Of a stretch of DNA of 64,000 nucleotides, positions 9,080 to 17,740 are shown piece after piece. The notes under the pieces are model-generated. The model was not told where the DNA came from, did not search any database, and was given only the letters and a program-made list of their open reading frames with translations. Location of the stretch: NCBI RefSeq assembly GCF_032393985.1, contig NZ_CP135918.1, positions 3,348,001 through 3,412,000 of the forward strand, written 5' to 3'. The stretch is from Fischerella sp. JS2. Its GTDB lineage: Bacteria > Cyanobacteriota > Cyanobacteriia > Cyanobacteriales > Nostocaceae. The translations under genes were made by a program, and so were the position numbers. Numbering within the stretch: the stretch's first letter is position 1; each line of letters begins with the position of its first letter.

Positions 9080-10465
9080 CTATTCAGCAATTAGAGTACG
9101 GGCATTAGATAATGCTATTCTTACCTGCTCAAAACCTGTACCACCGTAGCTATTGCGGGCAGCAACTACTTGCTGAGGAGATATTGCTTCGTAAATGTCG
9201 GCTGCAAATGCTGGGTGAAGTTGTTTCCACTCTTCTAAGGTTAAATCTTTAAGGAGTTTGCCAGCAGCAATGCTAGTTTTTACTACTTTGCCCACAAGGT
9301 TGTATGCTTCTCGAAATGGTACACCTCGTGCTGCTAAATAATCTGCTACGTCGGTAGCATTGGAGAAGTCTTCACATACTGCTTGTGCTAAACGTTGCGT
9401 ACGAAATTCCAGACCCTCTCGTAGCAAAATTGTCATTGCTTCTAGACATGCTTTGACAGTTTTAACACTGTCAAATAAACCTTCTTTGTCTTCTTGTAAA
9501 TCTTTGTTATATGCCAAAGGTAGTCCCTTCATAATTACCAACAAAGCTTGGAGATGACCAAAAACACGCCCAGTTTTACCCCGCACTAATTCTGGGACAT
9601 CAGGGTTTTTCTTTTGAGGCATGATGCTGGAACCAGTTGCACAGCTATCTTTCAGGGTGACAAAACCAAATTCTTCAGACGCCCAAAGAATGATTTCTTC
9701 TGAAAGTCGGCTCAGATGAACCATAATTAAGCTGGCAGCACACAAAAATTCGATCGCAAAATCGCGATCGCTCACCCCATCCAAGCTATTAGCATAAGCA
9801 CTATCAAAATGCAAGAGTTGAGCTGTGTAATGGCGGTCTATCGGGAAAGTTGTTCCTGCCAAAGCACCACAGCCCAAAGGAGAAATATTCACTCGCTTCC
9901 AAACATCTCCCAAGCGTTCCCAGTCTCGTTGTGCCATTTGAAAGTATGCCAACAAGTGGTGAGCCAAACTCAGGGGTTGAGCGCGTTGCAGGTGGGTGTA
10001 ACCAGGTATTAAAGTTTCAACGTGATTTTCAGCAATATTTAATAGGACACTTTGGAATTCTCGCAGTTGCTTACGAATTTGTTGGATCTGATCACGTAGG
10101 TATAATCTGGTATCTGTGCCTACTTGGTCATTCCGGGAGCGTCCTGTGTGTAACTTTTTACCTACATTTCCAATAATTTCCACAAGGCGATGCTCAACAG
10201 CAAAATGTACGTCTTCTGCTTCAATACCAGGGTTAAACTTGCCTTGGCGATATTCTTGCCGGATTTGTTCTAAACCAGCAACTAATTGCTCTCCCTCCTC
10301 TGGAGAAATGATCCCGCATTTAGTTAGCATCTGAGCATGAGCAACAGAAGCAGTCAGGTCATATTCTATTAATTCAATATCAAAACTAATACTTGCATTA
10401 AAACGAGCGATCGCAGGATGCAAGGCTGATTCAAATCGCTGGCTCCAAGTTTGCTGTTCAGTCAT
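9080..10465 (-). CDS. argH: Argininosuccinate lyase
   Basis: ArgH splits argininosuccinate into arginine and fumarate, the last step of arginine synthesis. The 461 residues carry the fumarase/lyase superfamily signature [12 protein letters not shown] with the catalytic serine loop. They also carry the conserved [19 protein letters not shown] and TPGYTHLQ-type segments (here [12 protein letters not shown]). Length is typical. Arginine from this pathway is a direct substrate of the cyanophycin synthetase encoded at 17.7 kb, although the genes are not linked in an operon. Confidence 0.97.
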   Translation of the reverse strand: MTEQQTWSQRFESALHPAIARFNASISFDIELIEYDLTASVAHAQMLTKCGIISPEEGEQLVAGLEQIRQEYRQGKFNPGIEAEDVHFAVEHRLVEIIGNVGKKLHTGRSRNDQVGTDTRLYLRDQIQQIRKQLREFQSVLLNIAENHVETLIPGYTHLQRAQPLSLAHHLLAYFQMAQRDWERLGDVWKRVNISPLGCGALAGTTFPIDRHYTAQLLHFDSAYANSLDGVSDRDFAIEFLCAASLIMVHLSRLSEEIILWASEEFGFVTLKDSCATGSSIMPQKKNPDVPELVRGKTGRVFGHLQALLVIMKGLPLAYNKDLQEDKEGLFDSVKTVKACLEAMTILLREGLEFRTQRLAQAVCEDFSNATDVADYLAARGVPFREAYNLVGKVVKTSIAAGKLLKDLTLEEWKQLHPAFAADIYEAISPQQVVAARNSYGGTGFEQVRIALSNARTLIAE

Positions 10466-10614
10466 GTTCAGGGGCTGGGGATCGGGAAAGGGAGATGGGG
10501 GGATGGGGAGTGTGGGACAAGGAGGATAAGGGAGAAATATACTTATTTCCTATTAAGAGTTCCCTCTTACCAATGACAAATGACCAATGACAATTGACCA
10601 TCAACAAACAACCA

Positions 10615-10800
10615 CTAACCAAAACTTGTCAGATTCCGAATCATATAACCAATTGCCAATCCAATCAAGAGCGCCCAGGCTTGACCTGATTGGACAAAAT
10701 GCGTAAAGGCTTTTTGCATCTGACCAATAAGATTTGGGTCAGTGATGTTTTGAGCTAGGATAGTCAAATTTTCCGGTAAATGCCAAATTAACTGAGACAT
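10615..10800 (-). CDS. Small single-span membrane protein
   Basis: A 61-residue protein with a polar N-terminal half and one C-terminal hydrophobic segment (AWALLIGLAIGYMI) ending RNLTSFG. I do not recognise a family name. ATG at 10800; a TTACTTAGTGATTCG leader gives no strong ribosome binding site. It lies between argH and larB on the same strand, 150 bp upstream of argH and separated by repeats. Confidence 0.55.
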   Translation of the reverse strand: MSQLIWHLPENLTILAQNITDPNLIGQMQKAFTHFVQSGQAWALLIGLAIGYMIRNLTSFG

Positions 10801-11158
10801 CGAATCACTAAGTAATTGAATTGTTCAAATTTATTCTTGAATATTGGGTAAAAAAGGGGCAAGGAAGACAAATAATCAGTTATCAGTTATCAGCTATCAA
10901 ATTAAACTGGTCACTGGTCACTGTTTACTGGTTTCAGATAAGAAGGATAACTTTTTACCAATCCCTAATCCGTAATCCCACTTTCCAATCTAAAATCCAA
11001 AATCCAAAATGGTATTACACCTTTGCCCTTTCACCCTGATTACATCGAGATACTGATCGTTAGCCAAAAGCTTAAGGCAAAGGCAGCCAACGTAATCAAA
11101 ATTTTCATTGCTGAGTGGTGTTTTTCACTAAATGTAAAAGTAACATCACCGTCATAAC
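10801..11158. other. Intergenic region of short tandem repeats
   Basis: Composed largely of TTATCAG, CACTGGT and AATCCAAA-type tandem repeats (10876-11010). A 22-codon hydrophobic frame on the minus strand (11040-11108) lacks a ribosome binding site and is not called. Confidence 0.5.
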
Positions 11159-11947
11159 TCAAGAATCAGATGATGCCATCCGCAATTTCTCGGCTGTTCG
11201 CAAAACTTGTCCTGCTAGCACTGCTGCACCAAAGCCATTATCAATATTCACTACACCAACTCCAGCAGCACAAGAGTTGAGCATTGTCAATAGAGGTGCT
11301 AAACCTCCAAAACTTGCACCGTAACCAATGCTAGTAGGAACAGCAATCACCGGACAGTCTGCTAAACCTGCTACTACACTCGGTAAAGCACCCTCCATAC
11401 CTGCGACGACAATCAACACAGAGGCATTTGCAATCACACGGCGGTTACTTAGCAAGCGGTGTATGCCGGCAACCCCTACATCCCAGAGACGTTGGACACG
11501 AAAGCCAGAAAGTTCTGCCGTAACAGCGGCTTCTTCAGCTACAGGTAAATCGGCTGTACCAGCAGAAAGAATGCCAATTGTGCCGGGATAACGTGGTTCA
11601 AGATTCGGGGGAGCGATCGCACAAATTCTTGCTGATTCGTAGTATCGTAAATCTCTTACCTTGGGTTGCAGTGCTGCGTAAATCTCCGGTTCGATGCGAG
11701 TTGCCATAACTACAGAGTTACGTAGACGCATTGTCTCCATAATTTGAGCAATTTGATAGGGGGTTTTGCCAGGACCCCAAATCACTTCCGGAAAACCAGT
11801 TCTGATAGTACGATGATTGTCAATTTTGGCAAACTCACCCACCGGTTCATAAGCTAAATATTTAAGTTCATCCAGTGCGACATCCAGGGAAACATTACCA
11901 TTGGCAACTGCTTGGAGGAGCGATCGTAAATTTTCGTCATTTGTCAT
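11159..11947 (-). CDS. larB: Nickel pincer cofactor biosynthesis protein LarB
   Basis: LarB is a PurE-like enzyme that carboxylates nicotinic acid adenine dinucleotide and hydrolyses it, the first step in making the nickel-pincer nucleotide used by lactate racemase-type enzymes. The 262 residues have the family N terminus (LDELKYLAYEPVGEFAKID), the EVIWGPGKTP segment, and the PurE-like C-terminal half with GTIGILSAGTADLPVAEEA and VAGMEGALPSVVAGL. No larC or larE is in the window, as is common because these genes are often unlinked in cyanobacteria. Confidence 0.93.
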   Translation of the reverse strand: MTNDENLRSLLQAVANGNVSLDVALDELKYLAYEPVGEFAKIDNHRTIRTGFPEVIWGPGKTPYQIAQIMETMRLRNSVVMATRIEPEIYAALQPKVRDLRYYESARICAIAPPNLEPRYPGTIGILSAGTADLPVAEEAAVTAELSGFRVQRLWDVGVAGIHRLLSNRRVIANASVLIVVAGMEGALPSVVAGLADCPVIAVPTSIGYGASFGGLAPLLTMLNSCAAGVGVVNIDNGFGAAVLAGQVLRTAEKLRMASSDS

Positions 11948-12002
11948 TTGTCAATGGTCATTGGTTGTTGGTTGTTAGTGGTTAGTGGTTAGTAGTTGGT
12001 AG

Positions 12003-12032
12003 GTACAGACGCGAGGAACATCGCGTCTGTAC
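12003..12032. repeat. GTACAGACGCGA hairpin repeat
   Basis: Perfect 12-bp arms GTACAGACGCGA / TCGCGTCTGTAC around the loop GGAACA. Close copies are at 29374-29403 (identical arms), 14830-14851 and, inside a MITE, 8767-8786. It is flanked by GGTTAGT-type tandem repeats. Confidence 0.75.
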
Positions 12033-12150
12033 AATAGTGGTTAGTAGTTAGTAGTTATTTTCCACTCCTCACACTCCACCCTTACCTTAAGCCTATGAGC
12101 GTGTCTACACACCCCTCATACTCCCCATCTCCCCATCTCCCCACCTTAAT

Positions 12151-13947
12151 TTAATTATCCTCAGCAATTTTTAACTCATAAAGATTCCAAAACGGGCCAC
12201 CAAGGGCGGTATACTTGATGCCTTGGAAGCGATCGCGTACTGCCTGCAAATCTAATCTTTCTACCAAGTGAATAAATGGTAATTGTTCTGAGGCTATGCG
12301 CTGATACTCGTAATAAATTTCCTTACGTTTGTTTTCATCTATTTCTTGAGCGCCTTTAATATAAAGACGGTCTATTTCCTTTTCCCAATCAGAAACTACC
12401 CAACCAGTTATAGGCGGATCGCCTGGTTGAGGGCCAAGATTAAATGCATGGGATGCACCCTTAATTCTCCAGATGTTACTAGCACTATGAGGTTCAACAC
12501 CACCACCAGCAAAACCACCAAGATAACAATCCCAATCTTGGGTAACTTTTAGTTTTTCCAAATAAGCGTTGAAACTGAGGATTTGCAAATCAACTTGAAT
12601 GCCAATCTTAGCTAAATCTTGCCTAATTTGTGCTGCCATATCCCCCCTGACTTTCCTTTCGGCATTTGTCAGCAGGGTGAATCTGACTCGGTTGCCATCT
12701 TCATCTACTAGCTGATTTGCATTATATTTGAACCCTGCTTGCAAAAGTAATTTCTTGGCTTTTTCTGGATCATGATTGTAAACCTTTAAGCCTTTTTCTG
12801 GAGGCAGATAATAGGGGCTTTTGACATAAACGAAGGAATTTTGCAATTCACCTAAACCACGAAATGCATTTGTTTTCATTGTTTCGCGGTCAAGAGCATA
12901 GGCTATTGCTTGTCTAAATTCCTTCTTATTAAACCAACGAGATTTAATTGGATTTACAAAAGGCTGACCTTTAGCATTCTTAGCTTTACTGAGATTAAAA
13001 GCAATAAATGTAGTGCTAGTATCTGGCCCACCATTATAGATTTTAAAGTTTGCCCGTTTTTCTTCCCGTTTCAATAAACTAAAACCTTCTGGAGGAACTT
13101 CGAGATTATCCAGCTGGCCCGAGCGGAAACTGATTAATTGGTTATCAGTCGATTCAATTATTTGGAAAATTAACCTTTCTATGTAAGGTTGGGGATTTCC
13201 TTGAGCATCTTTGCGCCAATAGTATGGATTGCGTCGGAATATGACTCGCTGACTGGGAATATAGGTTTCCATGACATAAGGCCCATTACCAATAATTTCT
13301 TTGGGATCAGTGCCTGTTGTCCACATTGTTAGAAACTTGGGATTACCACTAGAATCAGTCGTGTGGACAGATTCCTTGAGAGCATGAGCAGGCAAAATTG
13401 TAATCCCACCTACCCATCTCAAAAAAGGAGCAAATGGTTCCGGTACAGTGAATTCTACTTTGAGATCATCTATTTTGCGTACCTTGGGAGTGTCACCACG
13501 CTCATTTATTCTCAAAGAATCTTTCGTCGGCGTGGGTATTTTGGGGTTTAAATAGATGTCATTGTAGCTAAATACAATATCATCAGCAGTCATCGGTTTA
13601 CCATCTGACCACTTGAGTCCTTTTTTGAGAGTGATGACAACTCGCTGTCCATTGTCAAGAACTTGCCAAGACTCAGCTAAACCAGCTTCTAACTCATTAG
13701 TTAAAGGATTTTCGTTAATTAATGAGTCGTAAAGAGGCCCAAAGACACTGTATGCTGACTCATTTAGTGCTGAGTTAAAAGTGGAAGGCTCACCCAAAAC
13801 AGCCACAATCATTTGCGGCACTTGAGCGGCTTGTGTTTGATAATTAGACGGGTTGCAAGCAACAGTTACCAGTGCTGTGATTAAAGCCAGAATTATTAAT
13901 AAGCGAAAACGCTTAATAGAGGGAAGGATACTAGCAAAACTCATCAT
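12151..13947 (-). CDS. ABC transporter substrate-binding lipoprotein, oligopeptide/family 5 type
   Basis: This is the periplasmic solute-binding component of a peptide/nickel-type ABC importer (598 residues). The N terminus has a basic start, a hydrophobic stretch and a probable lipobox ending TVAC with Cys31, so it is likely a lipoprotein. The family hallmarks are [20 protein letters not shown], the [19 protein letters not shown] segment and [12 protein letters not shown] near the middle. No permease or ATPase gene is adjacent, so it is an orphan binding protein here. The start is either of two consecutive ATG codons (13947 or 13944). Confidence 0.92.
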   Translation of the reverse strand: MMSFASILPSIKRFRLLIILALITALVTVACNPSNYQTQAAQVPQMIVAVLGEPSTFNSALNESAYSVFGPLYDSLINENPLTNELEAGLAESWQVLDNGQRVVITLKKGLKWSDGKPMTADDIVFSYNDIYLNPKIPTPTKDSLRINERGDTPKVRKIDDLKVEFTVPEPFAPFLRWVGGITILPAHALKESVHTTDSSGNPKFLTMWTTGTDPKEIIGNGPYVMETYIPSQRVIFRRNPYYWRKDAQGNPQPYIERLIFQIIESTDNQLISFRSGQLDNLEVPPEGFSLLKREEKRANFKIYNGGPDTSTTFIAFNLSKAKNAKGQPFVNPIKSRWFNKKEFRQAIAYALDRETMKTNAFRGLGELQNSFVYVKSPYYLPPEKGLKVYNHDPEKAKKLLLQAGFKYNANQLVDEDGNRVRFTLLTNAERKVRGDMAAQIRQDLAKIGIQVDLQILSFNAYLEKLKVTQDWDCYLGGFAGGGVEPHSASNIWRIKGASHAFNLGPQPGDPPITGWVVSDWEKEIDRLYIKGAQEIDENKRKEIYYEYQRIASEQLPFIHLVERLDLQAVRDRFQGIKYTALGGPFWNLYELKIAEDN

Positions 13948-14283
13948 TTATTAATATCAAAATATTTTCATTTGCCCTCAACAAAAGTTGGGGCTAATAG
14001 CTAAAGTCAGCTTTTAGCTGACTTTAATTATGAACTATTTAACCTGATTAGATGGGTTGCACTGATAAATTACATCATTCTCAACAACAGCAAAGGTTTT
14101 TAATCCTTGGCTAATAGCACAACTCATCTAAAAGATGACTCCAATAAAAGCATGAGTCTACTTCAGTAGACTTCAGCTATTAGCCCCAAATTTATTTGAG
14201 GGCGGGATGTTGGGCATAATTAGAGATTGCTGCAAGATATTCTGTTTAAGGTTAGATTGCCTTCTGCCTCCTGTCTTCTGAAT
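13948..14283. other. Intergenic region between ispF and the binding protein
   Basis: Filled mostly by the palindromic element at 13988-14189. Nothing else recognised. Confidence 0.5.
13988..14189. repeat. Palindromic MITE-like element
   Basis: TTGGGGCTAATAGC at 13988 is mirrored by GCTATTAGCCCCAA ending at 14189; the 21-bp ends are imperfect inverted repeats. Internal palindromes AAAGTCAGC/GCTGACTTT and AGTCTACT/AGTAGACT occur. A fragment of the same family (CCCGCCCTC...AAATTTGGGG) is at about 8908-8935. No coding sequence. Confidence 0.6.
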
Positions 14284-14763
14284 TCACGCTTGTAAAATTA
14301 AAACAACTGCATAAGCGCAAATACCTTGTTCTTCTCCAACAGGGCCTAGTTTTTCATTGGTAGTAGCTTTAATTCCGACTTGATTTGGTTGTAATTGCAA
14401 AACTCCTGCAATTTTTTCCTTCATCTTTTCAATATGAGGTTTTAATTTTGGGCGTTCTGCTACTACCACCGAGTCTATATTGCCTATTTGCCAGCCTTGG
14501 GAGCGAATTAATTGGTGGACTTTACTTAATAATACCAAACTATCAGCTCCTGCCCATTGCGGATCGCTAGGGGGAAAATAATGTCCGATATCGCCTAAAG
14601 ATAAAGATCCTAGCATCGCATCCATAATCGCGTGGGTGAGGACATCAGCATCACTATGCCCTAGTAAACCCAGAGAGTGAGGAATATTGATACCGCCAAG
14701 AATCAGAGGGCGATCGCTCACTAGCCGATGAATATCATAACCGTTGCCAATCCGAATGTTCAT
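14284..14763 (-). CDS. ispF: 2-C-methyl-D-erythritol 2,4-cyclodiphosphate synthase
   Basis: IspF cyclises CDP-methylerythritol 2-phosphate to MEcPP in the plastid-type isoprenoid pathway. I choose the ATG at 14763, giving 159 residues, because [14 protein letters not shown] is the normal N terminus; upstream in-frame codons come from intergenic repeats. Metal ligands D10 and H12 lie in GYDIHRL. The conserved [16 protein letters not shown] (with the third metal ligand His) and the C-terminal [10 protein letters not shown] motif are present. trmD follows upstream on the same strand. Confidence 0.95.
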   Translation of the reverse strand: MNIRIGNGYDIHRLVSDRPLILGGINIPHSLGLLGHSDADVLTHAIMDAMLGSLSLGDIGHYFPPSDPQWAGADSLVLLSKVHQLIRSQGWQIGNIDSVVVAERPKLKPHIEKMKEKIAGVLQLQPNQVGIKATTNEKLGPVGEEQGICAYAVVLILQA

Positions 14764-14829
14764 TTTGAGTCCAGTGTCAAGTGTCACGTGCCAATTGTCA
14801 ATTGTCAATGGTTAGTAGTGAGTGGGTAG

Positions 14830-14851
14830 AGACGCGATGTTCCTCGCGTCT
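14830..14851. repeat. AGACGCGA hairpin repeat
   Basis: Arms AGACGCGA / TCGCGTCT with the loop TGTTCC. Same family as 12003-12032, with the loop in opposite orientation. Confidence 0.65.
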
Positions 14852-14926
14852 GTACATTAGTAGTTAGTAGTTGTTTAATACTTACTCCTCAAACTCCCCA
14901 CACTCCCCACACTCCCCATCACCCCA

Positions 14927-15631
14927 TCACCCCATCTTCCCCCCCTTCTGCTCTAGCCAAGCTTTGAGCAAATCAGGACGGCGATCGCCTGTTCTTTGAA
15001 TTTGTTGTTGCAATCGCCACTTAGCAATTTCGTTATGATTGCCAGACAGCAGTACATCCGGTACTTTCCAACCACGGAAATTTGCTGGACGGGTGTATTG
15101 GGGATAATCTAATAATCCTTCTTCAAAACTTTCTGATTTGAGGGACTCGACTTTGCCAACAGTTCCTGGTAATAGGCGCATTACACCATTAATCAAAGCC
15201 ATTGCTGGAATTTCCCCACCGGTCAGAATAAAATCGCCCAAGGATATTTCACGGGTGACTAAATGTAGTACTCGCTCATCTACACCTTCATAGTGACCAC
15301 AAATTACCACCAATTGGTCATAATTGCTTGCTAACTCTCGTAACAGAAGTTGATTCATTGTTTGTCCTTGGGGACTCATCAGAATCACCTCTCTTCTGGG
15401 TAAAACAGGCAGGGATTCAACGGCGGCAAAAATTGGTTCTGGCTTCATTAGCATTCCAACACCACCACCGTAGGGTTCATCATCGACTTTGCGATGCTTA
15501 TCAGTAGTAAAGTCGCGGGGATTTATCAAATTTACCTGAGCAATCTGTTTAGACAAGGCTTTACCAATCAGCCCTGAATTCAGAATAGAGGTAAAACTAT
15601 CAGGAAATAGCGTAACTATATCAAAGCGCAC
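14927..15631 (-). CDS. trmD: tRNA (guanine-N1)-methyltransferase
   Basis: TrmD methylates G37 of tRNAs next to the anticodon, preventing frameshifting. It is a SPOUT-class dimer. The 234 residues begin MRFDIVTLFPDSF. They contain DDEPYGGGVGMLMKPEP and the knotted SAM-binding region ISLGDFILTGGEIPA. The end is slightly extended by repeat-derived residues (LEQKGGKMG). Length is normal. Confidence 0.96.
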   Translation of the reverse strand: MRFDIVTLFPDSFTSILNSGLIGKALSKQIAQVNLINPRDFTTDKHRKVDDEPYGGGVGMLMKPEPIFAAVESLPVLPRREVILMSPQGQTMNQLLLRELASNYDQLVVICGHYEGVDERVLHLVTREISLGDFILTGGEIPAMALINGVMRLLPGTVGKVESLKSESFEEGLLDYPQYTRPANFRGWKVPDVLLSGNHNEIAKWRLQQQIQRTGDRRPDLLKAWLEQKGGKMG

Positions 15632-16705
15632 AGTATTTCGTATTGGAGAACACTAATCTTAAATTTGGAATGTCCAGCACAGTACGGCAGAAATCGTTAG
15701 AAAGTTAATAAAAAAGTCAAAAAATGGGTAGATGTTATGGTGATTAATTCTTTCTGCCAGGGTTCCCAAAAATTGCTGCTACAGGCAAAAACTTTTGGTG
15801 TTCCCTTTTGCCTACCCACCAGATACATTGTCTGAACGAGCGTCTACAGCATAGCAGCATAGCTGCTTTTTAGCGCTGACTTCAAACCAGCCGATGTCGT
15901 ACGTAACACATATGAGCTTGTTTGGGTGTATCTATAAGTACTAGAAATAGTGGCATTCTATGAGTCAATAAAAGTTTTTCTAATTACTTAATTTATGTTT
16001 AAATATTGTCACATCTAAATTTAACTAATTCGGCTTAAGTCCTGGGCTATACCCAAAGTTAGCAGTGGGATATCAGCCGGAAGAAAAATAAACTTATAAC
16101 TGCCTTGGGAAGCAAGGTGGCTGCGCGGGTTCTCCTTTGAGGAGATAAAGGCACAAAAGCCAGAGATGCTGAGTAAGGCTCAGATCGTCTTCAGTGACGA
16201 ACATCTTTAAATGATGTCCCTAACAGAGCATCGGCAAATGAGACGCGAAGCTTCCGCTATAACGCGAAGCGTTTAGTGGTGGGTACTTCACTATTCTGAC
16301 TAGGTTAACAACTTCTAGGATGCATCGAACCAGCCTTAAAAAGAAAGTGCGTCAATACCTGTTTCTGTTTCCCAAAATTCGAGGAGACACTCAAACGGAC
16401 AACCACCTAAGGGACACGCAAAAAAGCGTCTACAAGCTCATGGCATTGCGATCGCAGTCACCACAACAAGATGTTATTGACTACAACTGCAAATCTGTCG
16501 CCACCGTGACGGCAAGGAATATGGGGGATCGGGGAGCGGGGAACGGGGATCAGGGAGCGGGTATAGAAAAATCATCAATATTCCAATTACCCATTACCCA
16601 TTACTCATTACCCATTACCAATTACCCACTACCAATTTAGGCGCGAAAATAATTAGGCTGCTGACCTTGTAATTTTCACCTGAAGTTGTTGACAGGAGAA
16701 ACACA
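15632..16705. other. Long intergenic region between trmD and cphB
   Basis: This 1.07-kb stretch has no convincing gene. A 106-codon frame (16320-16640) ends in residues translated from ATTACCC tandem repeats and is not supported. It includes a GGCAAAA...TTTTGCC hairpin (about 15785-15812), the hairpin-rich block listed separately at 16040-16310, and GGGAGCGGGG/CCATTAC-type repeats at 16520-16640 just before the cphB ribosome binding site. Confidence 0.5.
16040..16310. ncRNA. Hairpin-rich block, candidate structured RNA or leader
   Basis: A run of short stem-loops is visible: GGCT...AGCC (about 16045-16078), CTCCT-TTG-AGGAG (about 16133-16145), CTGAG-TAAGG-CTCAG (about 16169-16183), CGTC-TTCAGT-GACG (about 16187-16200) and ACATC-TTTAAAT-GATGT (about 16202-16218). 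This density is above that of the neighbouring repeats, but I cannot assign it to a known RNA (it is not RNase P RNA, tmRNA or SRP RNA by their conserved cores). The strand is not determined. Confidence 0.25.
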
Positions 16706-17569
16706 ATGCCGGAATTACAAGCTAAATTGCTGGAAATGAGGACACCCCAAGCAACAAAAACTGCCGTTCTGGTGATCGGAGGCGCAGAAGACAAAGTCCA
16801 TGGCCGCGAGATTTTGCGGACTTTTTTTGCTCGTGCTGGCGCTAATGATGCCCACATAGCAATTATTCCCTCTGCCTCTCGCGAACCCTCAATCATCGGT
16901 GGTCGGTATATCCGTATTTTTGAAGATATGGGTGCTAAAAAGGTTGAGCTTTTGGATATACGAGAAAGAGAGCAGTGTGAATACCGTGATTACCAACAGT
17001 CCCTGGAAGCTTGTACCGGGATTTTTTTAACAGGAGGTGATCAGTTACGATTGTGTGGCGTCTTGTCAGATACACCAGCAATGGATATTATCCGGCAGCG
17101 AGTTAGATCTGGAGAACTAACTCTCGCAGGTACTAGCGCAGGTGCAGCTGTCATGGGACATCACATGATTGCAGGCGGTGGTAGTGGTGAGTCACCCAAT
17201 CGTTCCTTAGTGGACATGGCAACGGGTTTGGGATTTATACCTGAAGTGATTGTAGACCAACATTTTAACAATCGTAATCGCATGGGGCGTTTGATGAGCG
17301 CGATCGCTTCTCATCCAGATCGTCTTGGGATTGGCATTGATGAAGATACTTGTGCGTTGTTTGAACGTGATGGTTGGTTACAAGTTTTGGGCAAAGGTTC
17401 GGTTACAATAATAGATCCGACCGAAGTCACTCACACCAACGAACCCCATGTGGGAGCAACTGAACCTTTGAATCTTCACAATTTACGCCTGCATATCCTC
17501 AGTCATGGCGATCGCTTCCACCTTTACCAACGCACTGTTTTACCTGCTGTCTACCGCATCTCCAGCTGA
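16706..17569 (+). CDS. cphB: Cyanophycinase
   Basis: CphB is a peptidase S51 enzyme that degrades cyanophycin (multi-L-arginyl-poly-L-aspartate) to beta-Asp-Arg dipeptides in the cytoplasm. The 287 residues contain the nucleophile Ser144 in LAGTSAGAAVMGHH, the start VIGGAEDKVHGREIL, the TGGDQLRLCG loop, and DQHFNNRNRMGRL. The ATG at 16706 is preceded by ACAGGAG at a good distance. It lies 171 bp upstream of cphA on the same strand; the two genes likely form the conserved cphBA transcription unit for nitrogen storage turnover. Confidence 0.97.
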   Translation: MPELQAKLLEMRTPQATKTAVLVIGGAEDKVHGREILRTFFARAGANDAHIAIIPSASREPSIIGGRYIRIFEDMGAKKVELLDIREREQCEYRDYQQSLEACTGIFLTGGDQLRLCGVLSDTPAMDIIRQRVRSGELTLAGTSAGAAVMGHHMIAGGGSGESPNRSLVDMATGLGFIPEVIVDQHFNNRNRMGRLMSAIASHPDRLGIGIDEDTCALFERDGWLQVLGKGSVTIIDPTEVTHTNEPHVGATEPLNLHNLRLHILSHGDRFHLYQRTVLPAVYRISS

Positions 17570-17740
17570 CGGACTTAAGTATCTGGAGTTACACTGAGTT
17601 GATCGCGCAATTCTACGTTGCAGCAAAAAAATGAGAGTAATACGATGTAAGAAGAAAAAACTGTTTACCATGAACAGTTTGGCGGTCAATTTCAGTAAGA
17701 AACTAGAATTTTGGTTCCGAATCTCCATCTACCTATTCCC

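Noticed and set aside
11040-11108. 22-codon minus-strand hydrophobic peptide
   Set aside because: Resembles a tiny membrane subunit in hydropathy but has no ribosome binding site and matches no photosystem or cytochrome small subunit that I know.
16040-16310. Known housekeeping RNA (RNase P RNA, tmRNA, SRP RNA) in the gap before cphB
   Set aside because: None of their conserved core sequences is present; kept only as an unassigned structured block.
16320-16640. 106-codon open frame upstream of cphB
   Set aside because: The C-terminal third is translated from simple tandem repeats and no domain is visible; the start is unsupported.
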